From contig NZ_JABBJE010000009.1 in assembly GCF_014218725.1 (NCBI RefSeq), positions 29,210 to 93,209 of the forward strand: DNA of 64,000 nt, read 5' to 3'. A program made the translations under genes and the position numbers. Source of the stretch: Brevundimonas huaxiensis. Its GTDB lineage: Bacteria > Pseudomonadota > Alphaproteobacteria > Caulobacterales > Caulobacteraceae. The notes under the pieces are model-generated. The model ran no database searches. It saw only the letters and a program-made list of their open reading frames with translations, and was not told where the DNA came from. Below are positions 25,763-35,889 of this stretch, piece after piece; positions within the stretch are counted from its first letter, which is position 1; every line of letters begins with the position of its first letter.

Positions 25763-28627
25763 CTACTCGGCGGCGGGGGCTGCCGCGCGGACTTCGACGG
25801 GGATGCCCAGGGCGTCCAGTTGCGGCTTGACCACCGAGGCGTCGCCGACCACGACCCAGACGAACCGGGACGGATCGATGGCGGCCTTGGCGGCGGCGTC
25901 CAGTTGGGCGGCCGTCAGGGCGTTGGTGCGCGCCGCGATGGTTTCCGGATAGTCGTCCGGACGGCCCAGCAGGGCGTTGGAGCGCATGGCGCCCAGGACG
26001 GCGGCGGAGGTCTCGTAGCTGCCGGCCAGACGGCGGGTGTTGCCGTTGATCGTGCGTTGCAGCTCCTCGGGCGTCACGCCCTTGCCGCCCGACAGGAAGT
26101 CGTTGAACTGCTGGTTCAGGGCTTGGATGGCCGGGCCGGTCTTGTCTGCCTGGACCGGGGCGGTGATCAGATAGGGCACGCGTCCGGCGAACGGATTGAC
26201 CGAGGCGTTGACGCCGTAGGACCAGCTCTTGGTCTCACGCAGATCCGAGTTGATGCGCGACAGGAAGTCGTTGCCGAGCACATTGTTCGCCGCGTTCAGC
26301 ACCAACAGGTCGTCGGTGCCCGACAGGCCCAGAACCTCGCCGCCCATGATGTAGGACTGGGGCGATTGCGGACGGTCGATCAGCACGATCTTGGGCGTCG
26401 CGGCCGGGATCGGGGCCGAGAAGTCTTTGACGGCCTTGGCCGATGCGGGCGGGACCCATTGACCGAAGGCGCTGTCCAGGATCGGCGTCAGCTCGGCCAG
26501 GGGCCGGTCGGAGACGATGAACAGCTTGGCGTTGTCCGGACGGATCCACTTGGCGTAGTCGGCGCGGATGTCGGCGTCGGTGATCGCCTTGACGCTGGCC
26601 TCGTCGCCATTGCCGCTGAACGGACGGCCATAGGGGCTGTTGGGCCCGTACATCAGTTCCGGCAGGGCGCGGCTGGCCAATGCGGCCGGCTGGGTGCGCT
26701 CGGCGGCGATGCGCGACAGGCGGGTGGCGCGAAGGCGCTCCAGCTCGGCCGGGGCGAAGGCGGGATTGCGCACCACCTCGGCCATCAGATCCACCGAAGG
26801 CTTCAGGTTCGGCGTCACCGCCGACAGCTGGATGACCGAGCTGTCCATCGTCGCGCCAGTGGTGATGCTGGCGCCCAGGGCCTCTTGCGCCTCGGCCAGC
26901 TGCGTGGCGTTCAGAGTGCGGGTGCCCTCGTCCATCAGGTCCAGCATCAGGGTCTGCAGACCCAGTTTGGACCGGTCGTCGGCGGCCAGACCGGCGTCGA
27001 AGTCGAGCGCGATCTTCGTCGTCGGGGTGGCGTCGCGCTGGGCGTAGATCACCTCCATGCCGTTCGACAAGCGGGTGCGCTCGACGGCCGGGAAGTCGAC
27101 GTTGGCGACCTGCCCGATCTCGGGCTTGGGCATGCGCGGCTTGCGCTCGATTTCCGGCGCCGGGGTGCGGTTGGCGCCGGACGGCGCGGCGGCCGCCTCC
27201 TGATAGGCTTCGCGCTGGCCGGGCAGGGTGGTCAGCGTATAGGCCGGACGGGTCAGCCACTTCTGCATCGCCGCCTTGACCTGGGCCGGCGTGACGGCGG
27301 CGTAGGCGGCCAGCTGCTTCTTGTAGAACTCAGGATCGCCGGCATAGAGCTGGCCTTCGGCGAGCGCCGTGGCCTTGCCGCCGAAGCCGCCGACCTGTTC
27401 TAGGCCCTGGATGCGGCGCGAGGCGTATTGGGTGACGACGCGGTTGATCTCGTCCTGCGTCGGGCCGTTCGCGATCAGGCCGTTCAGAATCTCGCGCATC
27501 CGCGCCTCGACGGCGGCGGGGTCTTCGCCCGGCTTGATCGTGGCGCTCATCTCGAAGATGCCGACGCGGTGGAAGGCGCTATTGCCGGCGCTGGCCGAGA
27601 CGGCGGTCTGCTCGCCGCGCACCAGCTCATTGTCCAGGCGCGAGGAGGCCAGGCCGCCCAGGACCGAGGCAGCGACGCTGAGCGGCACCGAATCCGGGTC
27701 CAGCATGCCCGGCACGGCCCAGCTGACCTCGACCTGGGCGTTCGAGACGCGGTCGTGGGTGGTTTCGCTGAGCGGGGCGGACAGGGTCGGCACCGAGGCC
27801 TGGGCGGGATTGTTCACCGGACCCTTGGCGATCGGGCCGAAGTATTTGTCGGTCAGTTCACGCGCCTTGGCGGGGGTGATGTCGCCGGCCAGCACCAGAA
27901 CGGCGTTGTTGGGGCCATAGTTGGAGGTGAACCAGTCGCGCACCGTCTGCATCGAGGCGGCGTCCAGGTCGGCCATCGAGCCGATGGTCGAGTGGCGATA
28001 GGGGTGGCCTTCGGGGAACAGGGCCTCCAGCTGCTTGTACTGGTTCAGGCCGTAGGGTTGGTTGTCGCCCTGACGCTTTTCGTTCTGAACGACGCCGCGT
28101 TGCAGATCGAGCGTCTCCTGGCTGATGGCGCCCAGCATGTAGCCCATGCGGTCGCTTTCCATGAACAGGGCCTGTTCCAGCGCCGGGGTCGGGACCGTCT
28201 CGAAATAGTTGGTGCGGTCGAAATAGGTGGTCCCGTTCATGTCGGTCGCGCCCATGTTGCGCATCGGCGTGAAATAGCTGCCGGGCGCATTTTCCGAGCC
28301 GCCGAACATCAGGTGTTCGAACAGGTGGGCGAAGCCGGTCTTGCCGGTCGGCTCGTCCTTGGAGCCGACATTGTACCAGACGGAGACGGCGACGACGGGA
28401 GCCTTGTGATCCTCATGGACCAGAACGGTCAGGCCGTTGTCGAGGGTGAACTTGGTGTAGGGGATGTCGACTTCGTTGATCAGCTGCGACACGGGCGCGG
28501 CCTGGACGGCGGGTGCTGCGGCCTGACCGGCGGCCTGGGCGGCGGGTGCGGCGGCCGCGGAGGCCCAGACGGGCGTTGAAACGGCCAGAAGGGCGGCGGC
28601 GGCGACGAGAGAGCCAGTGCGGCGCAT
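25763..28627 (-). CDS. M16 (pitrilysin/insulinase-like) zinc peptidase, two-domain
   Basis: 954 residues with signal peptide (MRRTGSLVAAAALLAVSTPVWA). Zinc site H101-L-F-E104-H105 and the distal Glu in 'VQNEKRQ' mark an active first domain. The second M16 domain ('ARTRLSNGMEVIYAQRDATPTTKIALDFDAG') lacks HxxEH, as expected for the inactive partner half. Periplasmic peptide-degrading or processing enzyme. A Pro/Ala-rich stretch at about 24-48 separates leader from domain. Monocistronic, divergent from argG. Confidence 0.93.
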   Translation of the reverse strand: MRRTGSLVAAAALLAVSTPVWASAAAAPAAQAAGQAAAPAVQAAPVSQLINEVDIPYTKFTLDNGLTVLVHEDHKAPVVAVSVWYNVGSKDEPTGKTGFAHLFEHLMFGGSENAPGSYFTPMRNMGATDMNGTTYFDRTNYFETVPTPALEQALFMESDRMGYMLGAISQETLDLQRGVVQNEKRQGDNQPYGLNQYKQLEALFPEGHPYRHSTIGSMADLDAASMQTVRDWFTSNYGPNNAVLVLAGDITPAKARELTDKYFGPIAKGPVNNPAQASVPTLSAPLSETTHDRVSNAQVEVSWAVPGMLDPDSVPLSVAASVLGGLASSRLDNELVRGEQTAVSASAGNSAFHRVGIFEMSATIKPGEDPAAVEARMREILNGLIANGPTQDEINRVVTQYASRRIQGLEQVGGFGGKATALAEGQLYAGDPEFYKKQLAAYAAVTPAQVKAAMQKWLTRPAYTLTTLPGQREAYQEAAAAPSGANRTPAPEIERKPRMPKPEIGQVANVDFPAVERTRLSNGMEVIYAQRDATPTTKIALDFDAGLAADDRSKLGLQTLMLDLMDEGTRTLNATQLAEAQEALGASITTGATMDSSVIQLSAVTPNLKPSVDLMAEVVRNPAFAPAELERLRATRLSRIAAERTQPAALASRALPELMYGPNSPYGRPFSGNGDEASVKAITDADIRADYAKWIRPDNAKLFIVSDRPLAELTPILDSAFGQWVPPASAKAVKDFSAPIPAATPKIVLIDRPQSPQSYIMGGEVLGLSGTDDLLVLNAANNVLGNDFLSRINSDLRETKSWSYGVNASVNPFAGRVPYLITAPVQADKTGPAIQALNQQFNDFLSGGKGVTPEELQRTINGNTRRLAGSYETSAAVLGAMRSNALLGRPDDYPETIAARTNALTAAQLDAAAKAAIDPSRFVWVVVGDASVVKPQLDALGIPVEVRAAAPAAE

Positions 28628-28817
28628 GCGATATCCTCAGGATTGCAGTTGGAGGGGACCATAACGCCGGTCTGCCGCCTGGCAACGCGACCAAATGGAA
28701 CATGACGAAAGGTTCATGTTCTCGCCCGCGCGACCCGGAAAAGGTTGCATCGCCGCACCCCCGGTCTTATGCGCGCGTCAACTCCCCGACTGACCGCCCC
28801 TTGCTGAAAGAGCCGCC

Positions 28818-30056
28818 ATGTCCGCCCCCGCCGACAAGCCCGTCAAGAAAGTCGTCCTCGCCTATTCGGGCGGGCTGGACACCTCGATCATCCTGAAGTG
28901 GCTGCAGACCGAATATAACGCCGAGGTCGTGACCTTCACCGCCGACCTGGGCCAGGGCGAGGAGCTTGGCCCGGCGCGCGAGAAGGCGCTGAAGCTGGGC
29001 ATCAAGCCCGAGAACATCTTCATCGACGACCTGCGCGAAGAGTTCGTGCGCGACTTCGTCTTCCCCATGTTCCGCGCCAACGCCCAGTATGAGGGCGACT
29101 ATCTGCTGGGCACCTCCATCGCCCGGCCGCTGATCTCCAAGCGCCAGATCGAGATCGCCCGTCAGGTCGGCGCCGACGCCGTCTGTCACGGCGCAACCGG
29201 AAAGGGTAACGATCAGGTCCGCTTCGAGCTGGGCTACTATGCGCTGGAGCCCGACATCCGCGTCATCGCCCCGTGGCGCGAGTGGGCGTTCCGCAGCCGC
29301 GAGGCCCTGCTGGACTTCGCCGAAAAGAACCAGATCCCCATCGCCAAGGACAAGCGCGGCGAGGCGCCCTTCAGCGTCGACGCCAACCTTCTGCACTCCT
29401 CGTCCGAGGGCAAGGTGCTGGAAGACCCGGCGGTCGAGGCGCCGGAGTTCGTCCACCAGCGCACGATCAGCCCCGAAGACGCGCCGGATAAGGCCACCGT
29501 CATCGAGATCGGCTTCGAAAAGGGCGACGCCGTCTCGATCAACGGCGAGGCCATGTCGCCCGCCACCATCCTGACCGCCCTGAACCAGTATGGCCACGAC
29601 AACGGCATCGGCCGTCTGGACCTGGTCGAGAACCGTTTCGTCGGCATGAAGTCGCGCGGCGTCTATGAGACCCCTGGCGGGACCATACTGATCGCGGCCC
29701 ACCGCGGCATCGAAAGCATCACCCTAGACGGCGGCTCCATGCACCTGAAGGACCAGCTGATGCCGAAATACGCCGAGCTGATCTACAACGGTTTCTGGTT
29801 CTCGCCCGAGCGCGAGATGCTGCAGGCCGCCATCGACAAGAGCCAGGAAAACGTCTCCGGCACGGTCAAGGTCAAGCTGTACAAGGGCAATGTCTCGGTC
29901 ATCGGCCGCGAAAGCCCCAACAGCCTGTACGATCAGGACCTGGTGACCTTCGAAGAAGGCGTCCAGGCCTACGACCACAAGGACGCGGCCGGCTTCATCA
30001 AGCTGAACGCCCTTCGCCTGCGCGTCCTGGCCAAGCGCGACGCTCGCAAGAGCTAG
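28818..30056 (+). CDS. argG: Argininosuccinate synthase
   Basis: 412 residues. N-terminal ATP-loop '[16 protein letters not shown]'; '[15 protein letters not shown]' and '[12 protein letters not shown]' are diagnostic. It joins citrulline and aspartate in arginine synthesis. Its stop overlaps the convergent downstream gene by 4 bases. Confidence 0.97.
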   Translation: MSAPADKPVKKVVLAYSGGLDTSIILKWLQTEYNAEVVTFTADLGQGEELGPAREKALKLGIKPENIFIDDLREEFVRDFVFPMFRANAQYEGDYLLGTSIARPLISKRQIEIARQVGADAVCHGATGKGNDQVRFELGYYALEPDIRVIAPWREWAFRSREALLDFAEKNQIPIAKDKRGEAPFSVDANLLHSSSEGKVLEDPAVEAPEFVHQRTISPEDAPDKATVIEIGFEKGDAVSINGEAMSPATILTALNQYGHDNGIGRLDLVENRFVGMKSRGVYETPGGTILIAAHRGIESITLDGGSMHLKDQLMPKYAELIYNGFWFSPEREMLQAAIDKSQENVSGTVKVKLYKGNVSVIGRESPNSLYDQDLVTFEEGVQAYDHKDAAGFIKLNALRLRVLAKRDARKS

Positions 30057-31354
30057 GGCGTCTTATCCGACCGGGCGATCCTGAGGATCGCCCGGTTTCG
30101 GTCGTCCGTGACCCAGATCGATCCGTCGGCGGCGACGGCCAGCACGACCGGCGCGCCGCGCGGCTGACGGCCTGAGACCGTGTCCCAGCCCGGCGTCAGC
30201 ACCTTTCCGCGTAGGCTGGGCGCGCCGGCGGGATAGGACAGGGCGCCGCGCGGATAGATGGCGTAGCGGCCGCCGATATCGGTCAGGGGGCGGCCCTCGC
30301 CATCCGTCTCGGCCGCCACGATCCGGCCGCCCGCGCGACGATAGCCGTGCCAGCTCATCAGCAGCCGGCCGCGCAGTTCGGGGAACATCGCCCCGTCGTA
30401 ATAGATCAGGTCCAGCGGCGCGGCGTGCGGCGGCAGCAGGGCGACCGGGCGGTCGCGCTGGCTGCATCGCGCCTGGCCCGCGCTCCAGCCCGGCAGGGGC
30501 GTCGCCAGATCGACGCAATAGGGCCAGCCGTAATGGCCGCCCTGACGCAGGACATTGATCTCGTCATAGGGATGGTCGGGCGTGGTCAGATCGACGGAGT
30601 TCTCGCCTTGCAGGATCGTGCCCGACGGGTGCCGGACCAGGGCGATGGAGTTGCGCAGGCCCGAGGCGAAAACGGTGCTGTCGTCGGCCCAGCGGCCGTT
30701 GCCCAGATAGGCGTGACGCCGCACCTGGGCCGTCGCCGCGCTGTCGATGCAGGCGCCGGACGCATTGGCGCGCGCCCGGCCTCGCGCATCCACGCAGCGG
30801 TCGCTGGGGGCGCCGACATTGACCAGCAGGTCGCCGTTCTCATCGAAGACGAAGCTGGACAGGGGGTGGCGATTGGCGTGCAGACGATTGTCAGGCAGGT
30901 CGCCGATCACGGTGCGCACCGTCGCCGCCGGATCGGCCGCGTCGGGGTCAAGTGTCAGGATGCGGTTCATCTCGGACACATAGATGCGCCCGTCCGGCCC
31001 GCGCGCCGCCGTGTGCGGCATGCTCAGGCCTTGCGCCAGCTGGCGCCAGCGCGGCGCACCGTCGACGCCGAACGACAGCCGCCAGATCGCGCCGCGTCCC
31101 TGATCCCAACTGCCCAGATCCGTCACCAACCAGTCGCCGTCGTGTAGCGCCAGCAGGCCGCGCGGCATTCGCGGTCCCTCGGCCCCCGTTCCCTGCCAGA
31201 CCAGCCCCAGGCAATAGCCGGGCGCCATCCGCACGGTGGTCATGGGCCGCCCGCCGCAGTCGCCGTCGGTCGCATAGGCGCCTTGCGCCGCCCTGGCGCT
31301 GACAGGCGCGGCGACGAGCAGGGACAGCAGGGCCAGCAGGCGGACGGTCTTCAT
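30053..31354 (-). CDS. Exported PQQ-type sorbosone/glucose dehydrogenase-like beta-propeller
   Basis: 433 residues, signal peptide [22 protein letters not shown]. Propeller features include '[21 protein letters not shown]', '[17 protein letters not shown]', '[19 protein letters not shown]' and '[21 protein letters not shown]', as in the GSDH/sorbosone dehydrogenase group. Six or more Cys suggest disulfides. Whether it binds PQQ is not shown. The 3' end overlaps the argG stop by 4 bases and carries the probable argG terminator inside its coding sequence. Confidence 0.82.
   Translation of the reverse strand: MKTVRLLALLSLLVAAPVSARAAQGAYATDGDCGGRPMTTVRMAPGYCLGLVWQGTGAEGPRMPRGLLALHDGDWLVTDLGSWDQGRGAIWRLSFGVDGAPRWRQLAQGLSMPHTAARGPDGRIYVSEMNRILTLDPDAADPAATVRTVIGDLPDNRLHANRHPLSSFVFDENGDLLVNVGAPSDRCVDARGRARANASGACIDSAATAQVRRHAYLGNGRWADDSTVFASGLRNSIALVRHPSGTILQGENSVDLTTPDHPYDEINVLRQGGHYGWPYCVDLATPLPGWSAGQARCSQRDRPVALLPPHAAPLDLIYYDGAMFPELRGRLLMSWHGYRRAGGRIVAAETDGEGRPLTDIGGRYAIYPRGALSYPAGAPSLRGKVLTPGWDTVSGRQPRGAPVVLAVAADGSIWVTDDRNRAILRIARSDKTP
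30071..30095 (+). terminator. Probable argG terminator inside the convergent gene
   Basis: Perfect 11-base stem CCGGGCGATCC / GGATCGCCCGG with a 3-base loop and TTTC after it, 14 bases past the argG stop. It lies in the last codons of the opposite gene, where it encodes [10 protein letters not shown]. Confidence 0.65.
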
Positions 31355-31397
31355 GACGCCAGAAGTCCCGACGGACGGCCCAAGATCAAGTGGGGCG

Positions 31398-32735
31398 TCA
31401 GATCAGACCCTGCTCGCGCGCCGCCGCCGTCAGGCCGTCGCGAAACTCGGGCGCGGCCAGGGCGATCAGGGCGCGGGCGCGCTCGCTGGACGACTTGCCC
31501 TTCAGATTGGTCCAGCCGTGTTCGGTGGCGACGATGTTGGTGTCGTTGCGGGGGGTGGTGACCGGCCCGTCAAGCCGCGCGACGATGCGTGAGGCCGTTC
31601 CCTTCGCCGCCGTGGAATGACAAGCGATGATCGACTTGCCGCCCTGCGATCCATAGGTGCCGCGCACGAAGTCCAGCTGGCCCCCGGCGGCCGTGAACTG
31701 GCGCCCGTTCAAAAACTCCGAGCAGCAGGCGCCGGTCAGGTCGACTTGAAGCGTGGCGTTGACCGAGATCATCTTCGCATTGCGTGCGATCACGGCCGGG
31801 TCGTTCACATAGGAGACCGGATGGGCCTCCATGCCGCGATTGCCGTCGAGGAATTCATAGGTGTTGAGGTCGCCCATCGAGAAGGCGAAGACGCCCACGC
31901 CCGGATGCAGGGTCTTGCGGGCATGGTTGGCCACGCCGGCCTGCATCAGCTCGACCAGGCCGGGCGTCAGCATCTCGGTGTGAACGCCCAGATCGCGGTG
32001 GTCCATCAGGGCGTCGCAGACGGCGTTGGGCAGGGCGCCGATCCCCATCTGAAGCGTCGCCCCGTCCTCGACCAGGCCGGCGATGATGCGGCCGATGGCC
32101 AGGTCCGCCGGCTGAGGCTCGGCGCGCGGCACGACCAGCAGGGGCGCAGCATGTTCGACGATGCCGGCGACCTGGGATACATGGACGGTGCATTCGCCGA
32201 ACACGCGCGGCATGTGCGGATTGACCTCGACGATCACCGTCCGGGCCGTCTGCGACACCGGCTTGGCGTAGTCGGTGTTGGTCCCGAACGAGAAGAAGCC
32301 GTCCGCATCCATCGGCGAGACGGTGCAGATCAGGGCATCCACCTTGACCTCGTCGCACAGCAGGCGGGGCGACTGCTGAAAGCCCGTGGGGATGAACTGC
32401 ACGGGGTTGGGGCGGCCCTCCTCGTGCGCGCGCTGTTCCAGCCGGCGTTCGATGGCGCTGTGGAACAGGCTCCAGGGGCGGATCCGATCCATCAGCTCAT
32501 AGCGCAGCACCGTGTCGCCTGCGATGGCGGTCGAGAGCAGGTAGTAGAGGTTCACATCCTCGACCTCGCCGCGCTCGGCCCGTTCGGCCAAGGCCTTGAG
32601 CAGGGCGGGCGGCTGAGACACGCCGAGGCCCATGGCGACCTTGGCGCCCGAAACGATCAGGGCGGCGGCCTGGTCGGGGGTCTTCAGGCGTTCGGCGTAA
32701 AGGGCGGCGTGGTCCATGGCGTGCGTCTCCGTCAT
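31398..32735 (-). CDS. Acetyl-CoA hydrolase/transferase family protein
   Basis: 445 residues. 'PDQAAALIVSGAKVAMGLGVSQPPALLKALAERA' opens the class I CoA-transferase fold; 'VIVEVNPHMPRVFGE' and 'LQMGIGALPNAVCDAL' are conserved in 4-hydroxybutyrate/acetate CoA-transferases. It moves CoA between acyl donors and acetate-type acceptors; the substrate is not decided by this. ATG 32717 is a possible alternative start, with GGAG at better spacing. Confidence 0.88.
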   Translation of the reverse strand: MTETHAMDHAALYAERLKTPDQAAALIVSGAKVAMGLGVSQPPALLKALAERAERGEVEDVNLYYLLSTAIAGDTVLRYELMDRIRPWSLFHSAIERRLEQRAHEEGRPNPVQFIPTGFQQSPRLLCDEVKVDALICTVSPMDADGFFSFGTNTDYAKPVSQTARTVIVEVNPHMPRVFGECTVHVSQVAGIVEHAAPLLVVPRAEPQPADLAIGRIIAGLVEDGATLQMGIGALPNAVCDALMDHRDLGVHTEMLTPGLVELMQAGVANHARKTLHPGVGVFAFSMGDLNTYEFLDGNRGMEAHPVSYVNDPAVIARNAKMISVNATLQVDLTGACCSEFLNGRQFTAAGGQLDFVRGTYGSQGGKSIIACHSTAAKGTASRIVARLDGPVTTPRNDTNIVATEHGWTNLKGKSSSERARALIALAAPEFRDGLTAAAREQGLI

Positions 32736-32772
32736 GTCTCCAGACTAGCCTGCCGAGCGGCGGATGGCGGGC

Positions 32773-33555
32773 CTAGACTTTGGTCGCGGCGATCGTCGTC
32801 TCGACCTCGATGGGCGACGGCTCGTCCTGCAACGGCGCCCGGCGGCGCTTCTGCCAGCGCGCCACCCCATAGGCGACCAGCCACAGGGCCATGGCCCAGG
32901 CCGCGCCGACCGCCCAGCCGGCGAAGACGTCGGTGGCCCAGTGGGCGCCCAGATAGATGCGCGTCAGCCCGACCAGCAAGGCCAGCAGAATGCCGACGCC
33001 CAGCACGAAGACCTTGAATCGCTCGCGCGGGAAGGCGCGTGTCAACATGACGGCGACGCTGAGATAGAAGACGGTGGATAGCAGGGCGTGGCCTGAGGGG
33101 AAGCTGGCGTTGATCGTCTCCACCGCCTGCATGGCCGCAGGGGGCCGGGCGCGTTCGAACACGGCCTTCAGGCCTTCCGACAGCGCGACGCCCCCGGCCA
33201 GGCCCACGACCAGCAGCAGGGACGACAGCCATTTCCGCTGGCTCAGCAGGAAGACGATCACGATCAGGGCGAACAGCCCCAGCACCGAGATGCCGCCCAG
33301 CGAGGTGATGTCCGCCGCCGCCTCCTTCAGCCACCACGGCCCCCACGGTCGGCCCGGGTCGTCGGCATAGGGGCGCATCAGCGCCAGGACATGAAGGTCA
33401 AAGGCTTGGCCCTCGCCTTCGGTCATCTCATCGGCGAGACCGGCGAAGCTCAGAACGCCGCCGGCGACGACCAGCAGGGCCAGAAGCGCGGCGATCTCCG
33501 TGCGGGCGACCGTCAGGACGCGTATCAAAAAGGCGCGGACATCGGAAAGCGTCAT
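32773..33555 (-). CDS. PAP2-family membrane phosphatase
   Basis: 260 residues from the ATG at 33555 (the in-frame TTG at 33573 is weaker). The three PAP2 motifs are present: KAVFERARP, PSGHAL and 'TRIYLGAHWATD'. Six hydrophobic helices. Acts on undecaprenyl pyrophosphate, phosphatidylglycerophosphate or similar lipids at the periplasmic face. C-terminal tail is basic and soluble. Confidence 0.92.
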   Translation of the reverse strand: MTLSDVRAFLIRVLTVARTEIAALLALLVVAGGVLSFAGLADEMTEGEGQAFDLHVLALMRPYADDPGRPWGPWWLKEAAADITSLGGISVLGLFALIVIVFLLSQRKWLSSLLLVVGLAGGVALSEGLKAVFERARPPAAMQAVETINASFPSGHALLSTVFYLSVAVMLTRAFPRERFKVFVLGVGILLALLVGLTRIYLGAHWATDVFAGWAVGAAWAMALWLVAYGVARWQKRRRAPLQDEPSPIEVETTIAATKV

Positions 33556-33588
33556 GGGCGAGCCAACGGCCAAGCTGGGCAGTCGTTC

Positions 33589-33608
33589 CGATCACGCGTT
33601 CGTGATCG
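33589..33608. promoter_or_regulatory. Palindrome in the PAP2/nrdA divergent region
   Basis: CGATCACG-CGTT-CGTGATCG, a perfect 8-base inverted repeat 34 bases upstream of the PAP2 start. It could be an operator or a transcript hairpin. Confidence 0.35.
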
Positions 33609-33738
33609 CGCCGTCGCAGGCGCGCAAAACGGACGTGCTGGCTTGCGTGCGGGCTTTTCCCCAGGCGGCTGGGACTTGTCCGACCGATTCGCCCACAATG
33701 GTCGGCGTCAACCCGTTGACGGGTCATTAGGCATATGC

Positions 33739-33785
33739 GCCCTATATGTGGGCTCGGGGAGCGCAGAGGCCACAAGATGATGTGG
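33739..33785 (+). promoter_or_regulatory. Tandem NrdR-box-like sites before nrdA
   Basis: GCCCTATATGTGGGC (33739-33753) and CCACAAGATGATGTGG (33770-33785) are near-palindromes. Their centres are about 31.5 bases apart, three helical turns, as usual for paired NrdR boxes. TTGACG at 33716 may be the -35 element, which would place box 1 over the -10. NrdR represses RNR genes when nucleotide levels are high. Confidence 0.55.
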
Positions 33786-33828
33786 TCGCGGCGCGGGCGG
33801 CTCAAACGATTTTTTGTTCAGGACGCAG

Positions 33829-35718
33829 ATGACCATGGCTGGCGGCGAGGCATTGAAGACGACGGAATTCCAAGGCGTTGCGGCGACGCCGACGCCGGAA
33901 CGCCCCCACTTGACCGTGGTCAAATCGGTCCAGGTCGACCGCTCGCGCGACGATCTGCTGACCGACTTCGGCAAGAAGACGCTGGAAGATCGCTATCTGC
34001 TGCCGGGCGAAAGCTATCAGGACATGTTCGCGCGTGTCTCGACCGCCTTCTCGGACGACGCCGAACACGCCCAGCGCCTGTATGACTATATGAGCCGCCT
34101 GTGGTTCATGCCGGCGACCCCGGTCCTGTCGAACGGCGGCGCGGATCGCGGCCTGCCCATCTCCTGTTTCCTGAACGCGGTGGGCGACAGCCTGGACGGC
34201 ATCCAGAACGTCTGGAACGAGAACGTGGCCCTGGCCTCCAACGGCGGCGGCATCGGCACCTATTGGGGGGGCGTCCGCTCCATCGGCGAAAAGGTGAAGG
34301 GTGCGGGCAAGACCTCGGGCATCATCCCCTTCATCCGCGTGATGGACAGCCTGACGTTGGCGATCAGCCAGGGTTCGCTGCGCCGCGGTTCGGCCGCCGT
34401 CTATCTGGATATCCACCACCCGGAAATCGAAGAGTTCCTGGAGATCCGCAAACCGTCGGGCGACTTCAATCGCAAGTCCCTGAACCTGCACCACGGCATC
34501 AACGTCACTGACGAGTTCATGGAAGCCGTCAAGGTCGGCGGAACCTTCGACCTGAAGTCGCCCAAGGACGGCGCGGTCATGAAGACCGTCGACGCCCGTT
34601 CGCTGTGGACCAAGCTGCTCGACATCCGCATGCAGACCGGCGAGCCCTATCTGATCTTCTCGGACACGGTGAACCGCCAGATGGCGCCGCACCAGCGCGA
34701 CCTGGGCCTGAAGGTCAAACAGTCGAACCTGTGCGCCGAGATCATGCTGCACACCGGCCGCGACCACCTAGGCGTGGACCGGACCGCCGTCTGCTGCCTG
34801 TCGTCGGTCAACGCCGAGACCTTCCTGGAGTGGCGCGAGGAGCCGCGCTTCGTCGAGGACCTGATGCGGTTCCTGGACAATGTGCTGGAAGACTTCATCC
34901 GCCGCGCCCCGCCCGCCATGGCCGCCGCCGTCTATTCGGCCAAGCGCGAGCGTTCGGTGGGTCTGGGTCTGATGGGCTTCCACTCCTTCCTGCAGGGGCA
35001 GGGCGTCGCCTTCGAAAGCGCCATGGCCAAGTCGTGGAACATGCGCCTGTTCAAGCACCTGCGTCGCGAGGCCGACAAGGCCAGCCGCCTGCTGGCCGAA
35101 GAGAAGGGCCCGTGCCTGGACGCCGAGGAGCGCGGCGTGATGGAGCGGTTCAGCCACAAGCTGGCCATCGCCCCCACCGCCTCGATCTCGATCATCTGCG
35201 GCGGCACGTCGGCGGGCATCGAGCCGATCCCGGCCAACATCTACACCCACAAGACCCTGTCGGGCTCGTTCGCGGTCAAGAACCCCTATCTGGAGCGCCT
35301 GCTCGACGAGAAGGGCATCAACACCGAGGCGGTGTGGAGCTCCATCCTGGAGAACGAAGGTTCGGTCCAGCACCTCGACGCCCTGAACGAGGACGAGAAG
35401 GGCGTCTTCAAGACCGCCTTCGAACTGGACCAGCGCTGGGTGATCGAACTGGCCGCCGACCGCGCGCCGGAAATCTGCCAGGCCCAGTCGCTGAACCTGT
35501 TCATCCCCGGCGACGTGAACAAGTGGGACCTGCATATGCTGCACTGGTCCGCCTGGGAGCGCGGCGTGAAGTCGCTGTATTATCTACGCTCGAAGTCGGT
35601 GCAGCGCGCCGCCTTCGCGGGCGCCGAGGACAAGGCCGAGGCCGAGATCGATCCGAACCAGCCCGATCTCTTCTCCCTGCCCAAAACCGACTACGACGAG
35701 TGCCTGGCCTGCCAATAG
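33829..35718 (+). CDS. nrdA: Ribonucleotide reductase class Ia, alpha subunit, without ATP-cone
   Basis: 629 residues from the ATG at 33829, with AGGA five bases upstream. Active-site features: 'PISCFLNAVGDS' (first redox Cys), 'QSNLCAEIMLHT' (NxCxE thiyl-radical loop) and the C-terminal 'ECLAC' that re-reduces the site. After a short leader the protein enters the reductase fold at about residue 40 ('FGKKTLEDRYLLPGESYQDMF'), leaving no room for the roughly 90-residue ATP-cone. Overall activity may therefore not be controlled by dATP at the usual site. nrdB is far off at 18299. Confidence 0.95.
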   Translation: MTMAGGEALKTTEFQGVAATPTPERPHLTVVKSVQVDRSRDDLLTDFGKKTLEDRYLLPGESYQDMFARVSTAFSDDAEHAQRLYDYMSRLWFMPATPVLSNGGADRGLPISCFLNAVGDSLDGIQNVWNENVALASNGGGIGTYWGGVRSIGEKVKGAGKTSGIIPFIRVMDSLTLAISQGSLRRGSAAVYLDIHHPEIEEFLEIRKPSGDFNRKSLNLHHGINVTDEFMEAVKVGGTFDLKSPKDGAVMKTVDARSLWTKLLDIRMQTGEPYLIFSDTVNRQMAPHQRDLGLKVKQSNLCAEIMLHTGRDHLGVDRTAVCCLSSVNAETFLEWREEPRFVEDLMRFLDNVLEDFIRRAPPAMAAAVYSAKRERSVGLGLMGFHSFLQGQGVAFESAMAKSWNMRLFKHLRREADKASRLLAEEKGPCLDAEERGVMERFSHKLAIAPTASISIICGGTSAGIEPIPANIYTHKTLSGSFAVKNPYLERLLDEKGINTEAVWSSILENEGSVQHLDALNEDEKGVFKTAFELDQRWVIELAADRAPEICQAQSLNLFIPGDVNKWDLHMLHWSAWERGVKSLYYLRSKSVQRAAFAGAEDKAEAEIDPNQPDLFSLPKTDYDECLACQ

Positions 35719-35741
35719 GGCCATCCGCACCGAACGATCCG

Positions 35742-35770
35742 AAGGGCTCCGCGACAGCGGGGCCCTTTTT
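35742..35770 (+). terminator. Rho-independent terminator after nrdA
   Basis: AAGGGCTCCGC / GCGGGGCCCTT stem with one mismatch, followed by TTTTT. Confidence 0.8.
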
Positions 35771-35889
35771 CGTTTGGGAACCCCGGCTGGTCGTCCTCGT
35801 TCAAAAGCGACGAAACCATGACCAAAAGCCGTTGGACTCTTGCGCCTGAGGGTTGCAGTGTATGTCCAGCGGATCGGTGGGGAGACCGG

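Noticed and set aside
35742..35770. This hairpin as a riboswitch or operator for the next gene
   Set aside because: Its T run and position right after nrdA fit a terminator better.
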